Of a stretch of 43,900 bases of DNA, positions 8,526 through 17,963 are shown piece by piece. The DNA is from Acidobacteriota bacterium. GTDB lineage: Bacteria > Acidobacteriota > Vicinamibacteria > Vicinamibacterales > UBA2999. The notes under the pieces were generated by a model. It had not been told where the DNA came from, made no database searches, and saw only the letters and a program-made list of their open reading frames with translations. The stretch is taken from positions 1-43,900 of the forward strand of contig JACPCS010000118.1 in assembly GCA_016184455.1 (NCBI GenBank), read 5' to 3'. Position numbers and translations under genes: made by a program. Position 1 is the first letter of the stretch; each line of letters starts with the position of its first letter.

Positions 8526-10247
8526 TCAGCTCTCCGGAGCGCGGAAGTCGGCAATGGAGAGCTGGAGGTAGCGCTCGCCGTTCCAGGTGTCCTGCTCGAG
8601 CGAGTACGCCAGATCGATCGCGGCGCGGTGCTCGGCGACGAACTGCTCGCGCTCGGCGGCGCGCCATGCGATCCCGCGCATGACCCGGCCGTCCTGACGG
8701 AACGCCATCTTCAGGTGCCGCTCCTTGAGCAGCCGCGGACCATCGATGACCTCGACGCGGCTCGTCCGAAACAGCGGACTCGGATTGCCGGCACCGAACG
8801 GGGCCAGTGCCGCCAGCTCGGAGGCGACCTGTGCCGTAACGCCGCGAAAGTCGAGCGCGCCGTCGATCCAGAGCCGCGGCCGCAGATCGTCGGGCTGGAG
8901 GTGTGCGTCGGCGTACTCGTTGACGCGCGCGCGCAGCTCCCGAATCCGGGCCGCCTCCATCGTGAGACCGGCGGCCTGCCGATGGCCGCCGAAGCGGGTC
9001 ATCACGGCCGCGCACGATTCGAGCGCCGCGAGCATGTCGAAGCACGGGATGCTGCGGCACGACCCGTGCGCCACCTCGCCATCCACGGAAAGCACGATCG
9101 CGGGCCGGTGGAACGCATCGACGAGCTTCGAGGCGACGATGCCGATGACGCCCCGATGCCATCCGTCGCCCGCGACCACAATCACCGCGCGCGAGCCGAT
9201 CTCGAGGTCGGTCTCGACAGCTTTCCGCGCGGACGCGAGGATGTCCGCCTCCTCCTTCTGGCGCCGGAGATTTTCCGCGTCGAGCTGCTCGGCGAGCGCG
9301 CGGGCCTCGTCGGCCATCGCTTCGTCAGAGGCGAGCAACAGCCGCGCGGCGAGGTCGGGCGTGCTCATGCGACCGGCAGCGTTCACGCGCGGCCCAATCA
9401 CGAAGCCGATGTGGTAGCTGTCGATGTCCTTCCCCGTCAGCCCGCATACGTCGAGCAGGGCGCGCAGGCCCACCTTGTGCGGTCCGGCCGACAGCATGCC
9501 GAGCCCGAGCTTGGCGATGACGCGGTTCTCGCCCACGAGCGGGACCACGTCGGCGAGGGTACCGATGGCGGCGATCTTGACGAACGCGGGCAGCCAGCCG
9601 GTGCGGCCCATGCGTGCGCAGAGCGCGTGCACCAGCTTGAGCGCGACGCCGACGCCCGCGAGGTTCTTGTCGGGATACGTGCAGTCGTGCCGCTTCGGGT
9701 TGATCACGGCGACCGCACGCGGCAGCACCGCATCCGGCTCGTGGTGATCCGTGATGATCAGCTCCAACCCGAGCACCGCGGCGTGCCGGGCGGCATCCTC
9801 GGCGCGGATGCCGCAGTCGACCGAGATCACCACGCGCACGCCGTCGGCGTGCAGCCGATCGAGCGCGGCCGGCTGCAGGCCGTAGCCGTCGCGCAGCCGC
9901 TCCGGAATGAAGTGCACGACGTCGGCGCCGAGCAGCTCCAGCGCACGGCGGAGGATGACGGTCGACGTGACGCCGTCGACGTCGTAGTCGCCGTGAACCG
10001 CAATGCGCTCGCGGCGGGCAATCGCGGCGAGAATGCGGTCGACGGCCGGCGTCATGTCGGTCAGCCGGAACGGGTCGTGGAGATCGTCGAGCGAGGGGGA
10101 GAGGAAGCGCCTGGCCCGCTCGCCCTCGTCCAGCCCGCGGATGCAGAGCAGCCGCGCCGTGATCGGCGAGACGGCCAGGTCGCGCGCCAGCGGCTCGATG
10201 CGCGCCTCGTCGCACGGCCGGGCCGCCCAGATGCGCTCGGCCTTCAT
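8526..10247 (-). CDS. recJ: single-stranded-DNA-specific exonuclease RecJ
   Basis: 5'-3' single-strand exonuclease used in recombination and mismatch repair. The 573-residue product matches the family length. It has the DHH-family motifs HGDYDVDGVTST (residues 86-97), VDCG at about 143-146, ITDHHE with Asp167-His168-His169, then PRVNAAGRM and GGHRQAAGLTM (DHHA1 domain), and a C-terminal OB-like domain. The ATG at 10247 overlaps the accA stop (ATGA). A reading frame continuing upstream is a shadow of accA. mutS lies 22 kb away in the same window; there is no sign they are co-regulated. Confidence 0.96.
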   Translation of the reverse strand: MKAERIWAARPCDEARIEPLARDLAVSPITARLLCIRGLDEGERARRFLSPSLDDLHDPFRLTDMTPAVDRILAAIARRERIAVHGDYDVDGVTSTVILRRALELLGADVVHFIPERLRDGYGLQPAALDRLHADGVRVVISVDCGIRAEDAARHAAVLGLELIITDHHEPDAVLPRAVAVINPKRHDCTYPDKNLAGVGVALKLVHALCARMGRTGWLPAFVKIAAIGTLADVVPLVGENRVIAKLGLGMLSAGPHKVGLRALLDVCGLTGKDIDSYHIGFVIGPRVNAAGRMSTPDLAARLLLASDEAMADEARALAEQLDAENLRRQKEEADILASARKAVETDLEIGSRAVIVVAGDGWHRGVIGIVASKLVDAFHRPAIVLSVDGEVAHGSCRSIPCFDMLAALESCAAVMTRFGGHRQAAGLTMEAARIRELRARVNEYADAHLQPDDLRPRLWIDGALDFRGVTAQVASELAALAPFGAGNPSPLFRTSRVEVIDGPRLLKERHLKMAFRQDGRVMRGIAWRAAEREQFVAEHRAAIDLAYSLEQDTWNGERYLQLSIADFRAPES

Positions 10248-11209
10248 GGCTCGGCGAGGCCGACGCTGCCCATCGCCCGGAACTTGCGGTAGCGCGCCTC
10301 GAGGCGCGCCGCCGGATCGGCGGCCGACACGTCGGCCAGCGCGCGCGACAGCGGGCCGTCGAGCAGCGCGGCGGCCCGGTCGTGGTCGGTGTGTGCGCCG
10401 CCCACCGGCTCCGGCACGATTTCGTCGACCACGCCGAACGCCAGCAGATCGGGCGCCGTCAGCTTCAGCGCGGCGGCCGCCTCGACCTTCCGGTTCGAGT
10501 CGCGCCACAGGATGGCCGCGCACCCCTCGGGCGGGATGACGCTGTAGATCGCGAACTCGTGCATCAGGATGCGGTCGCCGATGGCTACGCCGAGCGCACC
10601 GCCGCTGCCTCCTTCGCCGTGCACGGCCACGACGATCGGCGTCTCGAGGGCGGCCATTTCGCGAAGGTTGTAGGCAATCGCTTCCGCGATGCCGCGCTCC
10701 TCGGACTCGACGCCCGGATAGGCAGCCGGCGTGTCGATGAAGGCGACCACCGGGCGGCCGAATTTCTCGGCCAGCTTCATCGCACGCAGCGCCTTCCGGT
10801 ACCCTTCGGGCTTCGCGTACCCGAAGTTGCGAAACACCTTTTCCTTGGTGTCGCCGCCGCTCCCCTTGTGGTGCCCGACCACCATCACCGGCTCGCCCTT
10901 GTAGCGCGCGAACCCTGCCACGATCGCGCGGTCGTCGCCGAACCGGCGGTCGCCGCTGATCTCCGTGAACTCGGTGAACAGCCGCTGCACGTAATCGAGC
11001 ACGGTCGGGCGGTTCGCGTGGCGCGCGACCAGCACCCGCTGCCACGGCGTCAGGTTCGCGTAGAGATCCGCCCGGACCGACTCGATCCGCTGCTGCAGCC
11101 GTTCGATCGACCGCTGCCGTTCGGCCGTCTGTGGGAGCATCGAGAGCGCCTCGATCTCCTTCAGCAGCACGCCGATCGGCTCCTCGAACTCCAGGAGATC
11201 AGGAGGCAT
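10244..11209 (-). CDS. accA: acetyl-CoA carboxylase carboxyltransferase subunit alpha
   Basis: The alpha subunit works with AccD to move carboxyl from biotin to acetyl-CoA, the first step of fatty acid synthesis. At 321 residues it is the usual length. Diagnostic segments are LEFEEPIGVLLKEIEAL at the N-terminus, LTPWQRVLVARH, ISGDRRFGDDRAIV, GHHKG, FRNFGYAKPEGYRKALR, FIDTPAAYPG, and the oxyanion-type GEGGSGGALG. accD is not in the window. The gene lies 27 bases after dnaE and overlaps recJ by four bases, so dnaE, accA and recJ probably share a transcript. Confidence 0.97.
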   Translation of the reverse strand: MPPDLLEFEEPIGVLLKEIEALSMLPQTAERQRSIERLQQRIESVRADLYANLTPWQRVLVARHANRPTVLDYVQRLFTEFTEISGDRRFGDDRAIVAGFARYKGEPVMVVGHHKGSGGDTKEKVFRNFGYAKPEGYRKALRAMKLAEKFGRPVVAFIDTPAAYPGVESEERGIAEAIAYNLREMAALETPIVVAVHGEGGSGGALGVAIGDRILMHEFAIYSVIPPEGCAAILWRDSNRKVEAAAALKLTAPDLLAFGVVDEIVPEPVGGAHTDHDRAAALLDGPLSRALADVSAADPAARLEARYRKFRAMGSVGLAEP

Positions 11210-11236
11210 TGTCCGACACGTTCGTGACAGCCCAGG

Positions 11237-14200
11237 TCACCGCCCCTCGACCCTGCTCGGGGCGCCCTGAGCGTCAGTCGAAGGGCGCAGGGTCACCGAA
11301 CCGGCGCCGCAGATCTTCTCGACATCGGACACCAGCCGCTCCGACGGCCGGACGCGGATCTGTGCGTTGACGTCAATCGTCACGCGGAGATGGCGATCGG
11401 GGTCGACGAGCTCGATCGCGACACGCCGATCGCCCTTGTGCTGCATGAGCACGTCCCAGAGGCGCATGAACGTCTCCCGATCGTGCTGCGGCGCCGAGAC
11501 CGTGATCGCCACCGACGAGGCGAGCTGTTCACGGACGGTCTCGATCGGCGCGATCTCCGCCGCCAGCACGCGCGCCGTCTCGTCGTCGCGCTCCGAGCGC
11601 CCTTTGACGAGCAGCATGCGCCCCTCTTCGACGAGCTGACCGCACTGCTTGAACGCATCGGGGAACACCACCACCTCGACGCTCCCCTGCGCGTCCTCGA
11701 GCGTGAAGACGCACATGCGGTCGCCCTTGCGCGTCTTCAGCGGCCGGATGGCGGCCACGATGCCGCCGATGCTGAGGTCCTCGGCGGAGCGATGGCCGTT
11801 ACCGTTCACCGGCGCCGTCTCCTCGTCAGCGGCCTCGCGCTTGACAACCAGCTCGCCCGTCGTCTTCGCGCCGAACTCGCGCAGCGCCTCGGCATGCCGG
11901 TCGATCGGGTGGCCGCTCCAGTAGAGGCCGAGCGCCTCCTTCTCGTAGTGCAGCTGCTCGATTTCGGTCCAGGGAGGCGCCTCCGAAAGCGGCGCGGCGC
12001 TCCCCGGGGCAGCGCCCTCGTGCTCGTCGCCGCCGAAGAGCTGCGTCTGGCCGAGGCTGCGGTCGCGCTGCATCCGCGTGCCGTGATCGACCGCGGCGTC
12101 GAGCGACGCGAAGAGCCGCGCGCGGGCGGCCCGGGCGTCCCCGCCGACCATCCCGTCGCACGCCCCGGCCTTGACGAGCGCCTCCAGCACGCGCTTGTTC
12201 ACGATGCGGAGATCGACGATCTCGCAGAGCGCGTGCAGCGACAGGATCCGGCCGCCGAGCTGCGCCCGAGCGGCGATGATCGCGTTGACCGCCGTCTCGC
12301 CGATCCCTTTGATCGCGGCGAGCGCGAACCGCACCCCCTTTCCCCGCTCCACGGCGAAATTCAGCTGGCTCTCATTGATGTCGGGCGGGAGCACCGGGAT
12401 GCCGCGCTCGCGGCAGTCGGCGAGGTAGAGCGCCAGCTTGTCGGTATTCTGCGCCTCGATCGTCAGCAGCGCCGCCGCAAAGTGCCACGGGTAATTCGCC
12501 TTGAGATACGCCGTCTGATAGGCCAGCAACGCGTATGCGGTCGAGTGCGACTTGTTGAACCCGTAGCCCGCGAAGTGCTCCATCAGCTCGAAGATGCGGG
12601 TGGCCTGCCTCAGGGCGATGCCCTGTGTGCGCGCCCCGGCGATGAACCGGTCGCGCTGGAGCGCCATCACCTTCGGGTCCTTCTTCCCCATCGCCTTGCG
12701 AAGCACGTCGGCCTGCCCCATGGTGAAGCCGGCGAGCGCCTGGGCGATGCGCATCACCTGCTCCTGGTAGGCGATGACGCCGTAGGTGTCCGACAGGATC
12801 GGCTCGAGCTGCGGCAGCTCGTACTTGATCTCCGTCTTCCCCTGCTTCCGCGCGATGTAGTCGTCCACCATGCCCGACTTCAGCGGCCCGGGCCGGTAGA
12901 GCGCATTGAGCGCGATGAGGTCGTCGAGCCGTTCGGGCCGGGCCTTCCGGAGCAGCTCCCGCATGCCCGAGCTCTCGAACTGGAAGATGCCGTAGGTCTG
13001 ACCGTCGCCGAAGAGCTTGTAGGTCTTCGGATCGTCGAGCGGAACCGCGTCGATGGCGATCTCGAGGCCTTCGGTCCGCTTGATCTCGGTCAGCGCATCG
13101 CGGATGAGCGTCAGCGTGCTGAGACCGAGGAAATCCATCTTCAGGAGGCCGACGCGGTCGACCTCCTTCATGCTCCACTGCGTGGTGATCTCGTCGCGGG
13201 CGCCCTTGGAGAGCGGCGCGTAGTCGGTGACCGGCCCCGGCGCGATGACGACCCCGGCCGCGTGGACGGAGGCATGGCGAGAGAGCCCCTCGAGACGCTT
13301 GCCGATCTCGAGCACCTCCTTCACCTTCGGATCCTTGGCGGCCATGTCGGCGAGCACGGGGTTTTCCGCGAGCGCCTTGTCGAGCGTCATGTCGAGCGCG
13401 GGCGGAATCTGCTTGGCGATCCGGTCGACGTCGGCATAGGGCATGTCGAGCGCGCGCCCGACGTCGCGCACGACCGCCTTCGCCTTCATCGTCCCGAATG
13501 TGATGATCTGCGCCACGTTCTCGCGGCCGTACTTGCGGGTGACGTACTCGATCACCTCGCCGCGCCGGCGCTCGCAGAAGTCGACGTCGATGTCGGGAAG
13601 CGACACGCGCTCCGGGTTGAGGAACCGCTCGAAGATGAGATCGAAGTCGAGCGGGTCGACGTCCGTGATCCGCATCGCCCACGCGACGAGCGAGCCCGCG
13701 GCCGATCCGCGCCCCGGGCCGACCGGGATATCCTGCTCGCGGGCGTAGCGGATGAAATCCCAGACGATCAGGAAGTAGCCGCAGTAGCCCATCTTCTCGA
13801 TCATCTCGATCTCGTACTCGAGCCGTGCCGCGTACTCCTCCACCGTGTGGCGCAGCCGGCCCGCGGCCGCGAGCTGCCGCAGGCGCGCCAGCCGCTGGGT
13901 GAACCCCTCACGCGCGACGTGCTCGAAATAGCCTTCGAGCGTGAACCCGTCCGGCACGTCGAACGACGGCAGGTGATTCTGCCCCTTCGGAATCGTGACG
14001 TGGCAGCGCTCGGCGATGAGCAGCGTGTTCCGCAGCGCGTCGGGATGGTCACTGAACACCGCCGCCATCTGAGCGGCGGTCTTCAGGAAGAACTGATCGC
14101 CGTGATAGCGGAGCCGCTGCGCATCGTTGACCGTCTTTCCCGTGCCGATGCAGAGCAGCACGTCGTGCGGCTGGGAGTCGCCCTGCCGCAGGTAGTGCAC

Positions 14201-14815
14201 GTCGTTGGTGGCGACGAGCGGCAGGTTCAGGTCGCGCGCCAGCGGCACCAGCCCGGTGTTGACGATCGTCTGCTCCTCGAGGCCCTGGTACTGCATTTCG
14301 AGGAAGAAGTTGTCCGCTCCGAGGATGTCGCGGAGCCGCCCCGCCGCCTCGAGCGCGGTGCGCGCCTGCTCGACCTTGAGCGCGCTGGCCACCTCGCCTT
14401 TGAGACAGCTGCTCAGGCCGATGAGCCCCTTCGCGTGCTGCGCCAGCAATTCCTTGTCGATCCGCGGCCGGTAGTAGAACCCTTCGGTATAGCCGGCCGA
14501 GACGAGCCGAATCAGGTTCCGGTAGCCTTCATCCGTCTCCGCCAGCAGCACGAGGTGGTTGGTGTCGCTCTGCGGCCCGCTCTTGTCGAACCGGCTGCCG
14601 GAGGCGACGTACACTTCGCACCCGAGGATCGGCTTCAGGCCACGGTCCCGCGCGTGATCGTGAAAGATGACCGAGGAGAAGAGGTTGCCGTGCTCGGTGA
14701 CGGCGAGCGCCGGCATCTTCTGCTTCACCGCCTCGTCCAGCAGTTCGTCGATGCGGCAGGCGCCGTCGAGCAGCGAGAACTCGGTGTGGACGTGCAGATG
14801 AACGAATTCGGTCAT
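11237..14815 (-). CDS. dnaE: DNA polymerase III subunit alpha (DnaE)
   Basis: Replicative polymerase of 1192 residues. It has an N-terminal PHP domain ([21 protein letters not shown]), the C-family catalytic core with [14 protein letters not shown] and PDIDVDF near residue 405, [24 protein letters not shown], helix-hairpin-helix, and a C-terminal OB-fold ([25 protein letters not shown]). I chose the ATG at 14815, which overlaps the guaA stop (ATGA); a GTG six bases upstream is possible. The last 17 or so codons, ending [17 protein letters not shown], are encoded by a REP-like palindrome and are probably not part of the conserved protein. Confidence 0.97.
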   Translation of the reverse strand: MTEFVHLHVHTEFSLLDGACRIDELLDEAVKQKMPALAVTEHGNLFSSVIFHDHARDRGLKPILGCEVYVASGSRFDKSGPQSDTNHLVLLAETDEGYRNLIRLVSAGYTEGFYYRPRIDKELLAQHAKGLIGLSSCLKGEVASALKVEQARTALEAAGRLRDILGADNFFLEMQYQGLEEQTIVNTGLVPLARDLNLPLVATNDVHYLRQGDSQPHDVLLCIGTGKTVNDAQRLRYHGDQFFLKTAAQMAAVFSDHPDALRNTLLIAERCHVTIPKGQNHLPSFDVPDGFTLEGYFEHVAREGFTQRLARLRQLAAAGRLRHTVEEYAARLEYEIEMIEKMGYCGYFLIVWDFIRYAREQDIPVGPGRGSAAGSLVAWAMRITDVDPLDFDLIFERFLNPERVSLPDIDVDFCERRRGEVIEYVTRKYGRENVAQIITFGTMKAKAVVRDVGRALDMPYADVDRIAKQIPPALDMTLDKALAENPVLADMAAKDPKVKEVLEIGKRLEGLSRHASVHAAGVVIAPGPVTDYAPLSKGARDEITTQWSMKEVDRVGLLKMDFLGLSTLTLIRDALTEIKRTEGLEIAIDAVPLDDPKTYKLFGDGQTYGIFQFESSGMRELLRKARPERLDDLIALNALYRPGPLKSGMVDDYIARKQGKTEIKYELPQLEPILSDTYGVIAYQEQVMRIAQALAGFTMGQADVLRKAMGKKDPKVMALQRDRFIAGARTQGIALRQATRIFELMEHFAGYGFNKSHSTAYALLAYQTAYLKANYPWHFAAALLTIEAQNTDKLALYLADCRERGIPVLPPDINESQLNFAVERGKGVRFALAAIKGIGETAVNAIIAARAQLGGRILSLHALCEIVDLRIVNKRVLEALVKAGACDGMVGGDARAARARLFASLDAAVDHGTRMQRDRSLGQTQLFGGDEHEGAAPGSAAPLSEAPPWTEIEQLHYEKEALGLYWSGHPIDRHAEALREFGAKTTGELVVKREAADEETAPVNGNGHRSAEDLSIGGIVAAIRPLKTRKGDRMCVFTLEDAQGSVEVVVFPDAFKQCGQLVEEGRMLLVKGRSERDDETARVLAAEIAPIETVREQLASSVAITVSAPQHDRETFMRLWDVLMQHKGDRRVAIELVDPDRHLRVTIDVNAQIRVRPSERLVSDVEKICGAGSVTLRPSTDAQGAPSRVEGR
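11242..11286. repeat. REP-like palindrome forming the 3' end of dnaE
   Basis: GCCCCTCGACCCTGCTCGGGGC (11242-11263, 22 bases given here as two abutting halves GCCCCTCGACC and CTGCTCGGGGC) is followed immediately by its near complement at 11264-11286, which begins GCCCTGAGCG and ends GTCGAAGGGC. The core CCTTCGACT...CGCTCAGGGC is the widespread REP-type palindrome. It encodes the last residues of DnaE and its stop lies just outside the arm. Confidence 0.8.
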
Positions 14816-16362
14816 TCCCACTCGATCGTCGAAGGCGGCTTCGACGAGATGTCGTAGACCACGCGGTTGATCCCGCGGACCTCGTTGACGATCCGCGAGG
14901 AGACGGCGGCGAGCAGGTCGTGCGGGAGCCGCGCCCAGTCGGCCGTCATACCGTCGAGGCTCTCCACGGCGCGAATCGCCACAGTGTACTCATAGGTCCG
15001 CGCGTCGCCCATCACGCCGACGCTCTGCACCGGCAGCAGGACGGCAAAGCTCTGCCACAGCCGCTCGTACCATCCCGCCTTGCGGATCTCCTCGGCGACG
15101 ATCTTGTCGGCGAGGCGCAGCAGGTCGAGCCGCTGCCGCGTAATCTCCCCGATGATGCGCACGGCCAGCCCCGGCCCGGGAAACGGCTGGCGGACCACGA
15201 ACTCGCGGTCGAGGCCGAGATCGCGTCCGACGCGCCGCACTTCATCTTTGAACAGGTCGCGCAGAGGCTCGACGAGCTTGAACTGCATCCGCTCCGGCAG
15301 CCCGCCGACGTTGTGGTGGCTCTTGATGACGACCGCCGGCCCGAGCACCGAGGCCGACTCGATCACGTCGGGATAGAGCGTCCCCTGCCCCAGAAACTCG
15401 AAGCCGCCCAGCTCCCTGGCGCGCCGCTCGAAGACATCGATGAACGTGGCGCCGATGATCTTCCGTTTCTGTTCGGGATCCGTGATGCCTGCCAACCGGT
15501 CCAGAAACAGATCCGAGGCGTCGACGAAATCGAGCGGGAGCCGCATCTTCTCGGCAAACCGATGCCGGATCTGCTTCGCCTCCTCGTAGCGCAGCAGCCC
15601 GTTGTCGACGAAGATGCACGTCAGCCGCTCGCCGACGGCGCGATGGATGAGCAGCGCCGCCACGGTCGAATCGACGCCGCCCGAGAGCCCGCAGACGACG
15701 CGGCCGCTCCCCACCTGCTCCCGGATGCGCGCGATCGCCTCCTCGATGAACGAGGCGATCGTCCAGTCGCCCCTGCAGCCGCAGATCTCGAACGCAAACG
15801 TCTTCAGGATGTCGACCCCATGGTCGGTATGCGCCACCTCCGGATGAAACAGGAGCGCATACAGGTCCCGCTCGGGCGCCTCCATGGCCGCAATCGGCGC
15901 GGTTGCGCTCGTCGCGGCGACCGCGAACCCGGGCGGCACGGCCGCCACGTCGTCGCCATGGCTCGCCCAGACGCGCAGCTCCTCCGGCACATGCGCAAAC
16001 AACCGTGGTCCACCCCTTCCATTGGCGGAGACGCGCACGTGCGCGTGGCCGAACTCGCGATGGCCGGAGCGGCGCACCTCGCCGCCGAGCGCGTCCGTCA
16101 TCAACTGCATCCCGTAGCAGATGCCGAGCACCGGCCGTCCGAAGTCGAACACCTCCGTCGCGCACTTCGGCGCACCCGGCTCCGACACGCTCCGCGGACC
16201 GCCCGAAAGAATCAGGCCCGCAGGCTGCTTCGCCCGCAGCGTCTCGATCGGCGTGTTGAACGGCACCACCTCCGAGTACACCGACAGCTCACGCAGCCGA
16301 CGCGCGATGAGCTGTGTGTACTGCGAGCCGAAATCGAGAACGAGAATGGTCTGATGGGACAC
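14812..16362 (-). CDS. guaA: GMP synthase (glutamine-hydrolysing)
   Basis: Converts XMP to GMP with glutamine as nitrogen donor. The 516-residue product has a class I glutamine amidotransferase domain with nucleophile Cys82 in GICYGMQ and the His-Glu pair in LFHPEVAHT, an ATP-pyrophosphatase P-loop [15 protein letters not shown], and the C-terminal dimerisation domain ending [17 protein letters not shown]. The start is a GTG at 16362 ([17 protein letters not shown]). The 20 in-frame codons upstream are made of word hairpin C and are rejected. Its last four bases overlap dnaE. Confidence 0.97.
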   Translation of the reverse strand: MSHQTILVLDFGSQYTQLIARRLRELSVYSEVVPFNTPIETLRAKQPAGLILSGGPRSVSEPGAPKCATEVFDFGRPVLGICYGMQLMTDALGGEVRRSGHREFGHAHVRVSANGRGGPRLFAHVPEELRVWASHGDDVAAVPPGFAVAATSATAPIAAMEAPERDLYALLFHPEVAHTDHGVDILKTFAFEICGCRGDWTIASFIEEAIARIREQVGSGRVVCGLSGGVDSTVAALLIHRAVGERLTCIFVDNGLLRYEEAKQIRHRFAEKMRLPLDFVDASDLFLDRLAGITDPEQKRKIIGATFIDVFERRARELGGFEFLGQGTLYPDVIESASVLGPAVVIKSHHNVGGLPERMQFKLVEPLRDLFKDEVRRVGRDLGLDREFVVRQPFPGPGLAVRIIGEITRQRLDLLRLADKIVAEEIRKAGWYERLWQSFAVLLPVQSVGVMGDARTYEYTVAIRAVESLDGMTADWARLPHDLLAAVSSRIVNEVRGINRVVYDISSKPPSTIEWE

Positions 16363-16368
16363 TTGACT

Positions 16369-16441
16369 GGTTGGTGGTGGGTGGTTGGTGGCTGGTGGTA
16401 AGCGGGCCGTGCCACCAACCACCCACCATCAACCACCAACC
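16369..16441. repeat. word hairpin C (GGTTGGTGG type), in the guaA leader
   Basis: Left arm 16369-16398 is built from GGTTGGTGG, TGGGTGG and GGCTGGTGG words; right arm 16412-16441 from CCACCAACC, CACCCACC and AACCACC words, with a 13-base loop. It lies between the divergent guaA and PQQ-repeat genes and uses the same word as element A 13 kb away, but in a different order. Confidence 0.88.
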
Positions 16442-16450
16442 TCGAGCGGT

Positions 16451-16456
16451 ATTATA
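16451..16456 (-). promoter_or_regulatory. possible -10 box for guaA
   Basis: Perfect TATAAT on the minus strand. A transcript from here would carry the whole of word hairpin C as the guaA leader. The -35 region is not convincing, and these bases also lie just ahead of the divergent gene's start. Confidence 0.35.
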
Positions 16457-16458
16457 TC

Positions 16459-17694
16459 GTGGTGCGCGCACGCGTGACCGCGACATCTTGGGCTTCTCGC
16501 GCGGTTGCCGCGCTCCTCATCGTCATCGCTTGGGGCTTCTGCCCTGCGTCGCGGCTCGCGGCGCAGGCGACGGCGAAGCAGCGCTACGACGCGATCGTGC
16601 GCAGCTTTCGCGACATGGCGGAGAAACCGCCAGCCGTGCCGCTCCTTCCCGCCGAACCCGCCTGGTCGCTCAAGCTCGGTTCGTCCGTGTCAGCGCCCGC
16701 CGTCCTCGATGACGACCACGTCTATGTCGCGCTGCGCGAGTACACCGTCGTCGCGCTCCACCGTGAAAGCGGCATCGTGGCCTGGACGTGGGCGGGCGAC
16801 ACCGTCTCGTCGATGGCGGCTGGCGGCGGCGATCTCTTTCTCGTCACCGACGGCGGCGTGCGGGCGCTCGACGCCGCAACGGGGTACGAACGGTGGATCG
16901 CACCGATCACCGGGCGTCCGACGGCGCCGATCGTTTCGGCGCTCGGCCGCATCGTGCTGGCCGTGGAGCCCGGCGAGCTGCTGGCCTTCCGAGGCGTCGA
17001 CGGTCAGCCCGCCTGGCGCCGGTTGCTCGGCGCGGCCACGACGCATCCACCAGCGATCGGTGACGCCGACGCGCTGTACGTCTCGCTCGCCGACGGTCGT
17101 CTGGTGGCGCTCCACCTCGAGACCGGTGAGCCGTTATGGGAGCGCAAGCTGGCGGGCACGCTGAGCGCGCCGGCGACAGCGCGCGACCGGGTCTTCATCG
17201 GTTCGACCGACAACTTCTTCTATGCGCTCGATGCCGAGACGGGGCGCGACGAGTGGAAGTGGCGCAACGGCGGCGATGTGATCGGCGCGGCTGTCGATGA
17301 TGAGACCGTCTATTTCACCTCGCTCGACAACATCCTGCGCGCCGTCAATCGCGGCAACGGCAATCAGCGCTGGCGCAAGCCGACGGGCACGCGTCCCGTG
17401 CTGCCACCCTACGCCTTTCGCGGTGTGGTCGTCGTGCCCGGACTGATGCCGGCGATTACCGTGTTCGTCGGCGAAACGGGGGCCGTCATGGGGACGCTTC
17501 CGGCATCGGGCGACCTCGCGGGGCCGCCGCTGGTCGATCCCGCGGTCAAGCCGTTCCGCGTGGCCCTGGTGACCGTGACCCGTGAAGGCGTGGTCGAAGC
17601 GTTTCGGCCGGCGGGGCTGCTGTTCCGCGAAACGGCCGCCGCGCCCGTCAGCGCGCTCCCGGGCCGTGCACTGGTGCGGGAGCGCATTGAGTAG
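16459..17694 (+). CDS. exported PQQ-repeat beta-propeller protein (BamB-like)
   Basis: A 411-residue protein with a signal peptide (hydrophobic AVAALLIVIAWGFCP, cleavage probably near RLAAQA at about 36) and repeated PQQ/WD-like blades such as VYVALREYTVVALHRESGIVAWTW, LYVSLADGRLVALHLETGEPLWERKL and VFIGSTDNFFYALDAETGRDEWKW. This is the fold of BamB, an outer-membrane assembly lipoprotein, and of PQQ dehydrogenases. There is no lipobox cysteine at the cleavage site, so it is probably periplasmic rather than a lipoprotein. It starts with GTG (tandem GTG GTG) and diverges from guaA. The exact role is unknown. Confidence 0.8.
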   Translation: MVRARVTATSWASRAVAALLIVIAWGFCPASRLAAQATAKQRYDAIVRSFRDMAEKPPAVPLLPAEPAWSLKLGSSVSAPAVLDDDHVYVALREYTVVALHRESGIVAWTWAGDTVSSMAAGGGDLFLVTDGGVRALDAATGYERWIAPITGRPTAPIVSALGRIVLAVEPGELLAFRGVDGQPAWRRLLGAATTHPPAIGDADALYVSLADGRLVALHLETGEPLWERKLAGTLSAPATARDRVFIGSTDNFFYALDAETGRDEWKWRNGGDVIGAAVDDETVYFTSLDNILRAVNRGNGNQRWRKPTGTRPVLPPYAFRGVVVVPGLMPAITVFVGETGAVMGTLPASGDLAGPPLVDPAVKPFRVALVTVTREGVVEAFRPAGLLFRETAAAPVSALPGRALVRERIE

Positions 17695-17730
17695 ATCCCC
17701 ATCGCGAGATCGCGCTCGATTCGTCCCGAC

Positions 17731-17928
17731 GGAACACCGAGGCGCCGAGCCACCGAGGAATCTCACCTGCCTCGCATGCGAATGGCCATCGTTTCGGATA
17801 GATCTCGCGTCCTACGGATCAGCCACAAAGGGCACAAAGACCACGACGGCCCTTTCGTGACCTTTGTGTCCTTCGTGCGCTTTGTGGCTAACGAAGACCT
17901 CCGTGTCTCGGTGCCTCGGTATTCCGTG
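17731..17928. repeat. nested double word hairpin D in a 269-base gap
   Basis: This fills the gap between the convergent PQQ-repeat gene and the aminotransferase gene. The outer arms are 17731-17763 (CACCGAGG, GCCGAGCCACCGAGG words) and about 17899-17928 (CTCCGTG, TCTCGGTGCCTCGGT words). The inner arms are 17821-17850 (AGCCACAAAGGGCACAAAGACC) and 17851-17889 (ACCTTTGTG, CCTTCGTG, CTTTGTGGCT words). The two hairpins use unrelated words, and the inner one has almost no loop. A 57-base spacer at 17764-17820 shows nothing I recognise. Confidence 0.8.
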
Positions 17929-17963
17929 AGGGATAATCGCGGTGCAGGCGCCGCAGCGCTTCT

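Noticed and set aside
11390-14857. Very long open frame on the plus strand opposite dnaE (about 1155 codons)
   Set aside because: High GC keeps the opposite strand open. The product has no domain pattern and is rich in R, H, D and V, while the minus strand gives a clear DnaE.
16363-16422. Longer guaA start adding about 20 residues
   Set aside because: The added residues come from word hairpin C and break the conserved start of GMP synthase.
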